Positions 20,412-32,340 of a stretch of 64,000 nt of DNA are shown piece after piece. The translations under genes were made by a program, and so were the position numbers. Origin of the DNA: Megalopta genalis (Eukaryota > Arthropoda > Insecta > Hymenoptera > Halictidae); assembly GCF_051020955.1 (NCBI RefSeq), contig NW_027476971.1, forward strand, positions 49,593 through 113,592, in the 5' to 3' direction. The notes below the pieces were generated by a model that was not told the origin of the DNA, did not search any database, and saw only the letters and a list, made by a program, of their open reading frames with translations. Numbering within the stretch: the first letter of the stretch is position 1; each line of letters begins with the position of its first letter.

Positions 20412-20415
20412 AAGC
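20412..20415. repeat. Target-site duplication AAGC, right copy
   Basis: Matches the AAGC at 10116-10119 and leads straight into TTATTCATCTCTTG of a satellite B unit. Confidence 0.93.
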
Positions 20416-20578
20416 TTATTCATCTCTTGAAAATCGCGTATTTCGCACGAACTTGAGTCGAAATCGTGTGTTTCGCATGATAGTGAAGATAAATCGTTTG
20501 TTTCGCGTGGACTTACAGCTAATTCGTGTATTTCCCATGAATTTGAACCTAAATTGTTCATTTCGCATGATTTGAAGC

Positions 20579-21700
20579 TTATTCGTTTACTGAAAATCGC
20601 GTATTTCGCACGAACTTGAGTCGAAATCGTGTGTTTCGAATGATATTGAAGACAAATCGTTTGTTTCGCGTGAATTTGGGGCTAAATCGTGTAATTCGCA
20701 TGAATTTGAAGCTAAATTGTACATTTCGCATGATTTGAAGCTTATTCGCTTCTTGAAAATCGCGTATTTCGCACGAACTTGAGTCGAAATCGTGTGTTTC
20801 GAATGATATTGAAGACAAATCGTTTGTTTCGCGTGAATTTGGGGCTAAATCGTGTAATTCGCATGAATTTGAAGCTAAATTGTACATTTCGCATGATTTG
20901 AAGCTTATTCATCTCTTGAAAATCGCGTATTTCGCACGAACTTGAGTCGAAATCGTGTGTTTCGCATGATATTGAAGATAAATCGTTTGTTTCGCGTGGA
21001 TTTACAGCTAATTCGTGTTTTTCTCACGAATTTGAAGCTAAATTGTTCATTTCGCATGATTTGAAGCTTATTCGCTTCTTGAAAATCGCGTATTTCGCAC
21101 GAACTTGAGTCGAAATCGTGTGTTTCGAATGATATTGAAGACAAATCGTTTGTTTCGCGTGAATTTGGGGCTAAATCGTGTAATTCGCATGAATTTGAAG
21201 CTAAATTGTACATTTCGCATGATTTGAAGCTTATTCGCTTCTTGAAAATCGCGTATTTCGCACGAACTTGAGTCGAAATCGTGTGTTTCGAATGATATTG
21301 AAGACAAATCGATTGTTTCGCGTGAATTTGGGGCTAAATCGTGTAATTCGCATGAATTTGAAGCTAAATTGTACATTCCGCATGATTTGAAGCTTATTCG
21401 CTTCTTGAAAATCGCGTATTTCGCACGAACTTGAGTCGAAATCGTGTGTTTCGAATGATATTGAAGACAAATCGTTTGTCTCGCATGAATTTGGGGCTAA
21501 ATCGTGTAATTCGCATGAATTTGAAGCTAAATTGTACATTTCGCATGATTTGAAGCTTCTTCGCTTCTTGAAAATCGCGTATTTCGCACGAACTTGAGAC
21601 GAAATCGTGTGTTTCGAATGATATTGAAGACAAATCGTTTGTATCGCGTGGATTTAAAGCTAATTCGTGTATTTCCCATGAATTTGAACATAAATTGTTC
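20579..21700. repeat. Homogeneous run of 163-bp satellite B units
   Basis: Successive landmarks repeat at exactly 163 bp (unit starts near 20577, 20740, 20903, 21066, 21229, 21392, 21555) with few substitutions. A similar uniform run occupies about 44,790-45,750. These are the most recently homogenised parts of the array. Confidence 0.85.
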
Positions 21701-23350
21701 ATTTCGCATGATTTGAAGCTTATTCATCTGTTGAAAATCGCGTATTTCGCACGAACTTGAGTCGAAATCGTGTGTTTCGCATGATATTGAAGATAAATCG
21801 TTTGTTTCGCGTGGATTTACAGCTAATTCGTGTTTTTCTCATGAATTTGAAGCTAAATTGTTCATTTCGCATGATTTGAAGCTTATTCGTTTATTGAAAA
21901 TCGCGTATTTCGCACGAATTTGAGTCGAAATCGTGTTTTTCGCATGATATTGAAGATAAATCGTTTGTTTCGCGGGAATTTGTGGATAAATCGTGTAATT
22001 CGCATGAATTTGAAGCTAAAATGATCATTTCCCACGAATGTGAACTAAATCGTTTGTTGAAAATCGCTATTTTGCACGAATTTGATTCGAAATCTTGTGT
22101 TTCGCATGAATTTGAAGCTAAAATGTTCATTTCGCATGAATTTGTTTGAGGCTAAATCGTTTGTTTGAGGCTAAATCGTGTAATTCGCATGAATTTGAAG
22201 CTAAATTGTTCATATCGCATGATTTGAAGCTTATTCGTTACTTGAAAATCGCGTATTTCGCACGAACTTGAGTCGAAATCGTGTATTTCGCACGAAATTG
22301 ACGCTAAATCGTTTGTTTAGCGTGGATTTGAGGCTAAATCGTGTAATTCGCATGAATTTGAAGCTAAAGTGTTCATTTCGCATGAATATGAACTAAATCG
22401 TTTGTTGAAAATCGCTATTTTGCACGAATTTATATCGAAATCGTGTGTTTCGCATGAATTTGAAGCTAAATTGTTCATTTCGCATGATTTGAAGCTTATT
22501 CGTTTCTTGAAAATCGCGTATTTCGCATGAACTTGATTCGAAATCGTGTATTTCGCATGAAATTGGCGCTAAATCGTTTGATTCGCTTGGATTTGAAGCT
22601 ATATCATGTAATTCGCATGAATTTTAAAGCTAAAATGTTCATTTCGCATGATGTGAAGCTTATTCGCTTCTTGAAAATCGCGTATTTCGCACGAACTTGA
22701 GTCGAAATCGTGTGTTTCGAATGATATTGAAGACAAATCGATTGTTTCGCGTGAATTTGGGGCTAAATCGTGTAATTCGCATGAATTTGAAGCTAAATTG
22801 TACATTCCGCATGATTTGAAGCTTATTCGCTTCTTGAAAATCGCGTATTTCGCACGAACTTGAGTCGAAATCGTGTGTTTCGAATGATATTGAAGACAAA
22901 TCGTTTGTCTCGCATGAATTTGGGGCTAAATCGTGTAATTCGCATGAATTTGAAGCTAAATTGTACATTTCGCATGATTTGAAGCTTCTTCGCTTCTTGA
23001 AAATCGCGTATTTCGCACGAACTTGAGTCGAAATCGTGTGTTTCGAATGATATTGAAGACAAATCGTTTGTTTCGCGTGAATTTGGGGCTAAATCGTGTA
23101 ATTCGCATGAATTAGAAGCTAAATTGTTCATTTCGCATGATTTGAAGCTTATTTGTTTCTTGAAAATCGCGTATATCGCATGAACTTGATTCGAAATCGT
23201 GTATTTCGCATGAAATTGGGGCTAAATCGTTTGATTCGCTTGGATTTGAAGCTATATCATGTAATTCGCATGAATTTTAAAGCTAAAATGTTCATTTCGC
23301 ATGATTTGAAGCTTATTCGCTTCTTGAAAATCGCGTATTTCGCACGAACT
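21400..23350. repeat. Kilobase-scale duplicated block of satellite B, copy 1
   Basis: This block recurs at 24134-26410. The first 1.2 kb matches at an offset of 2734 bp and the rest at 3059 bp. The offset changes by 325 bp, close to two 163-bp units, near 25,354-25,700. Rare variants are shared, for example TCGCATGATTTGAAGCTTCTTCG and the TTTGTTTGAGGC marker, which shows duplication of the whole block. Confidence 0.85.
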
Positions 23351-24133
23351 TGAGTCGAAATCGTGTGTTTCGAATGATACTGAAGACAAATCGTTTGTTT
23401 CGCGTGAATTTGGAGATAAATCGTGTAATTCGCATGAATTTGAAGCTAAATTGTTCATTTCGCATGATTTGAAGCTTATTCGTTTCTTGAAAATCGCGTA
23501 TTTCGCATGAACTTGATTCGAAATCGTGTATTTCGCATGAAATTGGCGCTAAGTCGTTTGATTCGCTTGGATTTGAAGCTATATCATGTAAGTCGCATGA
23601 ATTTTATAGCTAAAATGTTCATTTCGCATGTATTTGAAATAAATCGTTTCTTGAAAATCGCTGTTTTGCACGAATTTGAATCGATATCGTGTGTTTCGCA
23701 TGATATTGTAGGTAAATCGTTTGTATCGCGTGGATTTAAAGCTAATTCGTGTATTTCCCATGAATTAGAACCTAAATTGTTCATTTCGCATGATTTGAAG
23801 CTTATTCGTTTCTTGAAAATCGCGTATTTCGCATGAACTTGATTCGAAATCGTGTATTTCGCATGAAATTGGCGCTAAATCGTTTGATTCGCTTGGATTT
23901 GAAGCTATATCATGTAATTCGCATGAATTTTAAAGCTAAAATGTTCATTTCGCATGTATTTGAAATAAATCGTTTCTTGAAAATCGCTATTTTGCACGAA
24001 TTTGAATCGATATCGTGTGTTTCGCATGATATTGTAGGTAAATCGTTTATATCGCGTGGATTTAAAGCTAATTCGTGTATTTCCCATGAATTTGAACCTA
24101 AATTGTTCATTTCGCATGATTTGAAGCTTATTC

Positions 24134-26410
24134 GTTTCTTGAAAATCGCGTATTTCGCACGAACTTGAGTCGAAATCGTGTGTTTCGAATGATATTGAAG
24201 ACAAATCGTTTGTCTCGCATGAATTTGGGGCTAAATCGTGTAATTCGCATGAATTTGAAGCTAAATTGTACATTTCGCATGATTTGAAGCTTCTTCGCTT
24301 CTTGAAAATCGCGTATTTCGCACGAACTTGAGTCGAAATCGTGTGTTTCGAATGATATTGAAGACAAATCGTTTATATCGCGTGGATTTAAAGCTAATTC
24401 GTGTATTTCCCATGAATTTGAACCTAAATTGTTCATTTCGCATGATTTGAAGCTTATTCATCTGTTGAAAATCGCGTATTTCGCACGAACTTGAGTCGAA
24501 ATCGTGTGTTTCGCATGATATTGAAGATAAATCGTTTGTTTCGCGTGGATTTACAGCTAATTCGTGTTTTTCTCATGAATTTGAAGCTAAATTGTTCATT
24601 TCGCATGATTTGAAGCTTATTCGTTTATTGAAAATCGCGTATTTCGCACGAATTTGAGTCGAAATCGTGTTTTTCGCATGATATTGAAGATAAATCGTTT
24701 GTTTCGCGGGAATTTGTGGATAAATCGTGTAATTCGCATGAATTTGAAGCTAAAATGATCATTTCCCACGAATGTGAACTAAATCGTTTGTTGAAAATCG
24801 CTATTTTGCACGAATTTGATTCGAAATCTTGTGTTTCGCATGAATTTGAAGCTAAAATGTTCATTTCGCATGAATTTGTTTGAGGCTAAATCGTTTGTTT
24901 GAGGCTAAATCGTGTAATTCGCATGAATTTGAAGCTAAATTGTTCATATCGCATGATTTGAAGCTTATTCGTTTCTTGAAAATCGCGTATTTCGCACGAA
25001 CTTGAGTCGAAATCGTGTATTTCGCACGAAATTGACGCTAAATCGTTTGTTTAGCGTGGATTTGAGGCTAAATCGTGTAATTCGCATGAATTTGAAGCTA
25101 AAGTGTTCATTTCGCATGAATATGAACTAAATCGTTTGTTGAAAATCGCTATTTTGCACGAATTTATATCGAAATCGTGTGTTTCGCATGAATTTGAAGC
25201 TAAATTGTTCATTTCGCATGATTTGAAGCTTATTCGTTTCTTGAAAATCGCGTATTCCGCATGAACTTGATTCGAAATCGTGTATTTCGCATGAAATTGG
25301 CGCTAAATCGTTTGATTCGCTTGGATTTGAAGCTATATCATGTAATTCGCATGAATTTTATAGCTAAAATGTTCATTTCGCATGTATTTGAAATAAATCG
25401 TTTCTTGAAAATCGCTATTTTGCACGAATTTGAATCGATATCGTGTGTTTCGCATGATATTGTAGTTAAATCGTTTGTATCGCGTGGATTTAAAGCTAAT
25501 TCGTGTATTTCCCATGAATTTGAACCTAAATTGTTCATTTCGCATGTTTTGAAGCTTATTCATCTGTTGAAAATCGCGTATTTCGCCCGAACTTGAGTCG
25601 AAATCGTGTGTTTCGCATGATATTGAAGATAAATCGTTTGTTTCGCGTCGATTTGCAGCTAATTCGTGTTTTTCTCACGAATTTGAAGCTAAATTGTTCA
25701 TTTCGCATGATTTGAAGCTTATTCGCTTCTTGAAAATCGCGTATTTCGCACGAACTTGAGTCGAAATCGTGTGTTTCGATTGATATTGAAGACAAATCGA
25801 TTGTTTCGCGTGAATTTGGGGCTAAATCGTGTAATTCGCATGAATTTGAAGCTAAATTGTACATTCCGCATGATTTGAAGCTTATTCGCTTCTTGAAAAT
25901 CGCGTATTTCGCACGAACTTGAGTCGAAATCGTGTGTTTCGAATGATATTGAAGACAAATCGTTTGTCTCGCATGAATTTGGGGCTAAATCGTGTAATTC
26001 GCATGAATTTGAAGCTAAATTGTACATTTCGCATGATTTGAAGCTTCTTCGCTTCTTGAAAATCGCGTATTTCGCACGAACTTGAGTCGAAATCGTGTGT
26101 TTCGAATGATATTGAAGACAAATCGTTTGTTTCGCGTGAATTTGGGGCTAAATCGTGTAATTCGCATGAATTAGAAGCTAAATTGTTCATTTCGCATGAT
26201 TTGAAGCTTATTTGTTTCTTGAAAATCGCGTATATCGCATGAACTTGATTCGAAATCGTGTATTTCGCATGAAATTGGGGCTAAATCGTTTGATTCGCTT
26301 GGATTTGAAGCTATATCATGTAATTCGCATGAATTTTAAAGCTAAAATGTTCATTTCGCATGATTTGAAGCTTATTCGCTTCTTGAAAATCGCGTATTTC
26401 GCACGAACTT
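24134..26410. repeat. Kilobase-scale duplicated block of satellite B, copy 2
   Basis: Second copy of the block at 21400-23350, longer by about 325 bp. Part of it (from about 24,620) is itself copied again near 28,815-30,280 at offsets of about 4195 and then 4032 bp. Confidence 0.85.
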
Positions 26411-26419
26411 GATTCGAAA

Positions 26420-28470
26420 TCGTGTATTTCGCATGAAATTGGCGCTAAATCGTTTGATTCGCTTGGATTTGAAGCTATATCATGTAATTCGCATGAATTT
26501 TAAAGCTAAAATGTTCATTTCGCATGTATTTGAAATAAATCGTTTCTTGAAAATCGCTATTTTGCACGAATTTGAATCAATATCGTGTGTTTCGCATGAT
26601 ATTGTAGTTAAATCGTTTGTATCGCGTGGATTTAAAGCTAATTCGTGTATTTCCCATGAATTTGAACCTAAATTGTTCATTTCGCATGATTTGAAGCTTA
26701 TTCGTTTCTTGAATATCGCGTATTTCGCACGAATTTGAATCGATATCGTGTGTTTCGCATGATATTGTAGTTAAATCGTTTGTGTCGCGTGGATTTAAAG
26801 CTAATTCGTGTATTTCCCATGAATTTGAATCTAAATTGTTCATTCCGCATGATTTGAAGCTTATTCATCTCTTGAAAATCGCGTATTTCGCACGAACTTG
26901 AGTCGAAATCGTGTGTTTCGCATGATATTGAAGATAAATCGTTTGTTTCGCGGGAATTTGAGGCTAAATCGTGTAATTCGCATGAATTTGAAGCTAAAAT
27001 GATCATTTCGCATGAATGCGAACTAAGTCGTTTGTTGAAAATCGCTATTTTGCACGAATTTGATTCGAAATCTTGTGTTTCGCATGAATTTGAAGCTAAA
27101 ATGTTCATTTCGCATGAATTTGTTTGAGGCTAAATCGTTTGTTTGTGGCTAAATCGTGTAATTCGCATGAATTTGAAGCTAAATTGTTCATTTCGCATGA
27201 TTTGAAGCTTATTCGTTTCTTGAAAATCGCATGTTTCGCACGAACTTGAGTCGGAATCGTGTATTTCGCTCGAAATTGACGCTAAATCGTTTGTTTAGCG
27301 TGGATTTGAGGCAAAATCGTGTAACTCGCATGAATTTGAAGCTAAAATGTTCATTTCGCATGAATTTGAACTAAATCGTTTGTTGAAAATCGCTCTTTTT
27401 TGCACGAATTTGAATCGAAATCGTGTGTTTCGCATGAATTTGAAGCTATATCATGTAATTCGCATGAATTTTAAAGCTAAAATGTTCATTTCGCATGTAT
27501 TTGAAATAAATCGTTTCTTGAAAATCGCTATTTTGCACGAATTTGAATCGATATCGTGTGTTTCGCATGTTATTGTAGTTAAATCGTTTGTATCGCGTGG
27601 ATTTAAAGCTAATTCGTGTATTTCCCATGAATTTGAACCTAAATTGTTCATTTCGCATGATTTGAAGCTTATTCGTTTCTTGAATATCGCGTATTTCGCA
27701 CGAATTTGAATCGATATCGTGTGTTTCGCATGATATTGTAGTTAAATCGTTTGTGTCGCGTGGATTTAAAGCTAATTCGTGTATTTCCCATGAATTTGAA
27801 CCTAAATTGTTCATTTCGCATGATTTGAAGCTTATTCATCTCTTGAAAATCGCGTATTTCGCACGAACTTGAGTCGAAATCGTGTGTTTCGAATGATATT
27901 GTAGTTAAGTCGTTTGTATCGCGTGGATTTAAAGCTAATTCGTGTATTTCCCATGAATTTGAGCATAAATTGTTCATTTCGCATGATTTGAAGCTTATTC
28001 GTTTATTGAAAATCGCGTATTTCGCACGAACTTGAGTCGAAATCGTGTGTTTCGAATGATATTGAAGACAAATCGTTTGTTTCGCGTGAATTTGGGGCTA
28101 AATCGTGTAATTCGCATGAATTTGAAGCTAAATTGTACATTTCGCATGATTTGAAGCTTATTCGTTTATTGAAAATCGCGTATTTCACACGAACTTGAGT
28201 CGAAATCGTGTGTTTCGAATGATATTGAAGACAAATCGTTTGTTTCGCGTGAATTTGGGCTAAATCGTGTAATTCGCATGAATTTGAAGCTAAATTGTAC
28301 ATTTCGCATGATTTGAAGCTTATTCGCTTCTTGAAAATCGCGTATTTCGCACGAACTTGAGTCGAAATCGTGTGTTTCGAATGATATTGAAGACAAATCG
28401 TTTGTTTCGCGTGAATTTGGGGCTAAATCGTGTAATTCGCATGAATTTGAAGCTAAATTGTACATTTCGC
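26420..28470. repeat. About 2-kb block of satellite B, duplicated at 30,288-32,340
   Basis: The block matches downstream at an offset of 3868-3869 bp, including rare variants such as TTTCACACGAAC (28,184 and 32,053), TCGCATGTTATTGTAG and GCATGTTTCGCACG. Together with the preceding block the offsets step 4195, 4032, 3869, falling by one 163-bp unit each time. Confidence 0.85.
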
Positions 28471-30287
28471 ATGATTTGAAGCTTGTTCGTTTATTGAAAA
28501 TCGCGTATTTCACACGAACTTGAGTCGAAATCGTGTGTTTCGAATGATATTGAAGACAAATCGTTTGTTTCGCGTGAATTTGGGGCTAAATCGTGTAATT
28601 CGCATGAATTTGAAGCTAAATTGTACATTTCGCATGATTTTGAAGCTTATTCGCTTCTTGAAAATCGCGTATTTCGCACGAACTTGAGTCGAAATCGTGT
28701 GTTTCGAATGATATTGAAGACAAATCGTTTGTTTCGCGTGAATTTGGGGGCTAAATCGTGTTTTTCTCATGAATTTGAAGCTAAATTGTTCATTTCGCAT
28801 GATTTGAAGCTTATTCGTTTATTGAAAATCGCGTATTTCGCACGAACTTGAGTCGAAATCGTGTATTTCGCACGAAATTGACGCTAAATCGTTTGTTTCG
28901 CGGGAATTTGTGGATAAATCGTGTAATTCGCATGAATTTGAAGCTAAAATGATCATTTCCCACGAATGTGAACTAAATCGTTTGTTGAAAATCGCTATTT
29001 TGCACGAATTTGATTCGAAATCTTGTGTTTCGCATGAATTTGAAGCTAAAATGTTCATTTCGCATGAATTTGTTTGAGGCTAAATCGTTTGTTTGAGGCT
29101 AAATCGTGTAATTCGCATGAATTTGAAGCTAAATTGTTCATTATCGCATGATTTGAAGCTTATTCGTTTCTTGAAAATCGCGTATTTCGCACGAACTTGA
29201 GTCGAAATCGTGTATTTCGCACGAAATTGACGCTAAATCGTTTGTTTAGCGTGGATTTGAGGCTAAATCGTGTAATTCGCATGAATTTGAAGCTAAAGTG
29301 TTCATTTCGCATGAATATGAACTAAATCGTTTGTTGAAAATCGCTATTTTGCACGAATTTATATCGAAATCGTGTGTTTCGCATGAATTTGAAGCTAAAT
29401 TGTTCATTTCGCATGATTTGAAGCTTATTCGTTTCTTGAAAATCGCGTATTCCGCATGAACTTGATTCGAAATCGTGTATTTCGCATGAAATTGGCGCTA
29501 AATCGTTTGATTCGCTTGGATTTGAAGCTATATCATGTAATTCGCATGAATTTTAAAGCTAAAATGTTCATTTCGCATGATTTGAAGCTTATTCGCTTCT
29601 TGAAAATCGCGTATTTCGCACGAACTTGAGTCGAAATCGTGTGTTTCGAATGATATTGAAGACAAATCGTTTGTTTCGTGTGAATTTGGGGCTAAATCGT
29701 GTAATTCGCATGAATTTGAAGCTAAATTGTTCATTTCGCATGATTTGAAGCTTATTCGCTTCTTGAAAATCGCGTATTTCGCACGAACTTGAGTCGAAAT
29801 TGTGTGTTTCGATTGATATTGAAGACAAATCGATTGTTTCGCGTGAATTTGGGGCTAAATCGTGTAATTCGCATGAATTTGAAGCTAAATTGTACATTCC
29901 GCATGATTTGAAGCTTATTCGCTTCTTGAAAATCGCGTATTTCGCACGAACTTGAGTCGAAATCGTGTGTTTCGAATGATATTGAAGACAAATCGTTTGT
30001 CTCGCATGAATTTGGGGCTAAATCGTGAAATTCGCATGAATTTGAAGCTAAATTGTACATTTCGCATGATTTGAAGCTTCTTCGCTTCTTGAAAATCGCG
30101 TATTTCGCACGAACTTGAGTCGAAATCGTGTGTTTCGAATGATATTGAAGACAAATCGTTGTTTCGCGTGAATTTGGGGCTAAATCGTGTAATTCGCATG
30201 AATTAGAAGCTAAATTGTTCATTTCGCATGATTTGAAGCTTATTTGTTTCTTGAAAATCGCGTATATCGCATGAACTTGATTCGAAA

Positions 30288-32340
30288 TCGTGTATTTCGC
30301 ATGAAATTGGCGCTAAATCGTTTGATTCGCTTGGATTTGAAGCTATATCATGTAATTCGCATGAATTTTAAAGCTAAAATGTTCATTTCGCATGTATTTG
30401 AAATAAATCGTTTCTTGAAAATCGCTATTTTGCACGAATTTGAATCAATATCGTGTGTTTCGCATGATATTGTAGTTAAATCGTTTGTATCGCGTGGATT
30501 TAAAGCTAATTCGTGTATTTCCCATGAATTTGAACCTAAATTGTTCATTTCGCATGATTTGAAGCTTATTCGTTTCTTGAATATCGCGTATTTCGCACGA
30601 ATTTGAATCGATATCGTGTGTTTCGCATGATATTGTAGTTAAATCGTTTGTGTCGCGTGGATTTAAAGCTAATTCGTGTATTTCCCATGAATTTGAATCT
30701 AACTTGTTCATTCCGCATGATTTGAAGCTTATTCATCTCTTGAAAATCGCGTATTTCGCACGAACTTGAGTCGAAATCGTGGTGTTTCGCATGATATTGA
30801 AGATAAATCGTTTGTTTCGCGGGAATTTGAGGCTAAATCGTGTAATTCGCATGAATTTGAAGCTAAAATGATCATTTCGCATGATGCGAACTAAATCGTT
30901 TGTTGAAAATCGCTATTTTGCACGAATTTGATTCGAAATCTTGTGTTTCGCATGAATTTGAAGCTAAAATGTTCATTTCGCATGAATTTGTTTGAGGCTA
31001 AATCGTTTGTTTGTGGCTAAATCGTGTAATTCGCATGAATTTGAAGCTAAATTGTTCATTTCGCATGATTTGAAGCTTATTCGTTTCTTGAAAATCGCAT
31101 GTTTCGCACGAACTTGAGTCGGAATCGTGTATTTCGCTCGAAATTGACGCTAAATCGTTTGTTTAGCGTGGATTTGAGGCAAAATCGTGTAACTCGCATG
31201 AATTTGAAGCTAAAATGTTCATTTCGCATGAATTTGAACTAAATCGTTTGTTGAAAAATCGCTCTTTTTTGCACGAATTTGAATCGAAATCGTGTGTTTC
31301 GCATGAATTTGAAGCTATATCATGTAATTCGCATGAATTTTAAAGCTAAAATGTTCATTTCGCATGTATTTGAAATAAATCGTTTCTTGAAAATCGCTAT
31401 TTTGCACGAATTTGAATCGATATCGTGTGTTTCGCATGTTATTGTAGTTAAATCGTTTGTATCGCGTGGATTTAAAGCTAATTCGTGTATTTCCCATGAA
31501 TTTGAACCTAAATTGTTCATTTCGCATGATTTGAAGCTTATTCGTTTCTTGAATATCGCGTATTTCGCACGAATTTGAATCGATATCGTGTGTTTCGCAT
31601 GATATTGTAGTTAAATCGTTTGTGTCGCGTGGATTTAAAGCTAATTCGTGTATTTCCCATGAATTTGAACCTAAATTGTTCATTTCGCATGATTTGAAGC
31701 TTATTCATCTCTTGAAAATCGCGAATTTCGCACGAACTTGAGTCGAAATCGTGTGTTTCGAATGATATTGTAGTTAAGTCGTTTGTATCGCGTGGATTTA
31801 AAGCTAATTCGTGTATTTCCCATGAATTTGAGCATAAATTGTTCATTTCGCATGATTTGAAGCTTATTCGTTTATTGAAAATCGCGTATTTCGCACGAAC
31901 TTGAGTCGAAATCGTGTGTTTCGAATGATATTGAAGACAAATCGTTTGTTTCGCGTGAATTTGGGGCTAAATCGTGTAATTCGCATGAATTTGAAGCTAA
32001 ATTGTACATTTCGCATGATTTGAAGCTTATTCGTTTATTGAAAATCGCGTATTTCACACGAACTTGAGTCGAAATCGTGTGTTTCGAATGATATTGAAGA
32101 CAAATCGTTTGTTTCGCGTGAATTTGGGGCTAAATCGTGTAATTCGCATGAATTTGAAGCTAAATTGTACATTTCGCATGATTTGAAGCTTATTCGCTTC
32201 TTGAAAATCGCGTATTTCGCACGAACTTGAGTCGAAATCGTGTGGTTTCGAATGATATTGAAGACAAATCGTTTGTTTCGCGTGAATTTGGGGCTAAATC
32301 GTGTAATTCGCATGAATTTGAAGCTAAATTGTTCATTTCG
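30288..32340. repeat. Second copy of the 26,420-28,470 block
   Basis: Follows the first copy at 3868-3869 bp. It differs by a few substitutions and by single-base indels such as CGTGGTGTTTCG near 30,780 and a missing A in CATGATGCGAAC near 30,882. Confidence 0.85.
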
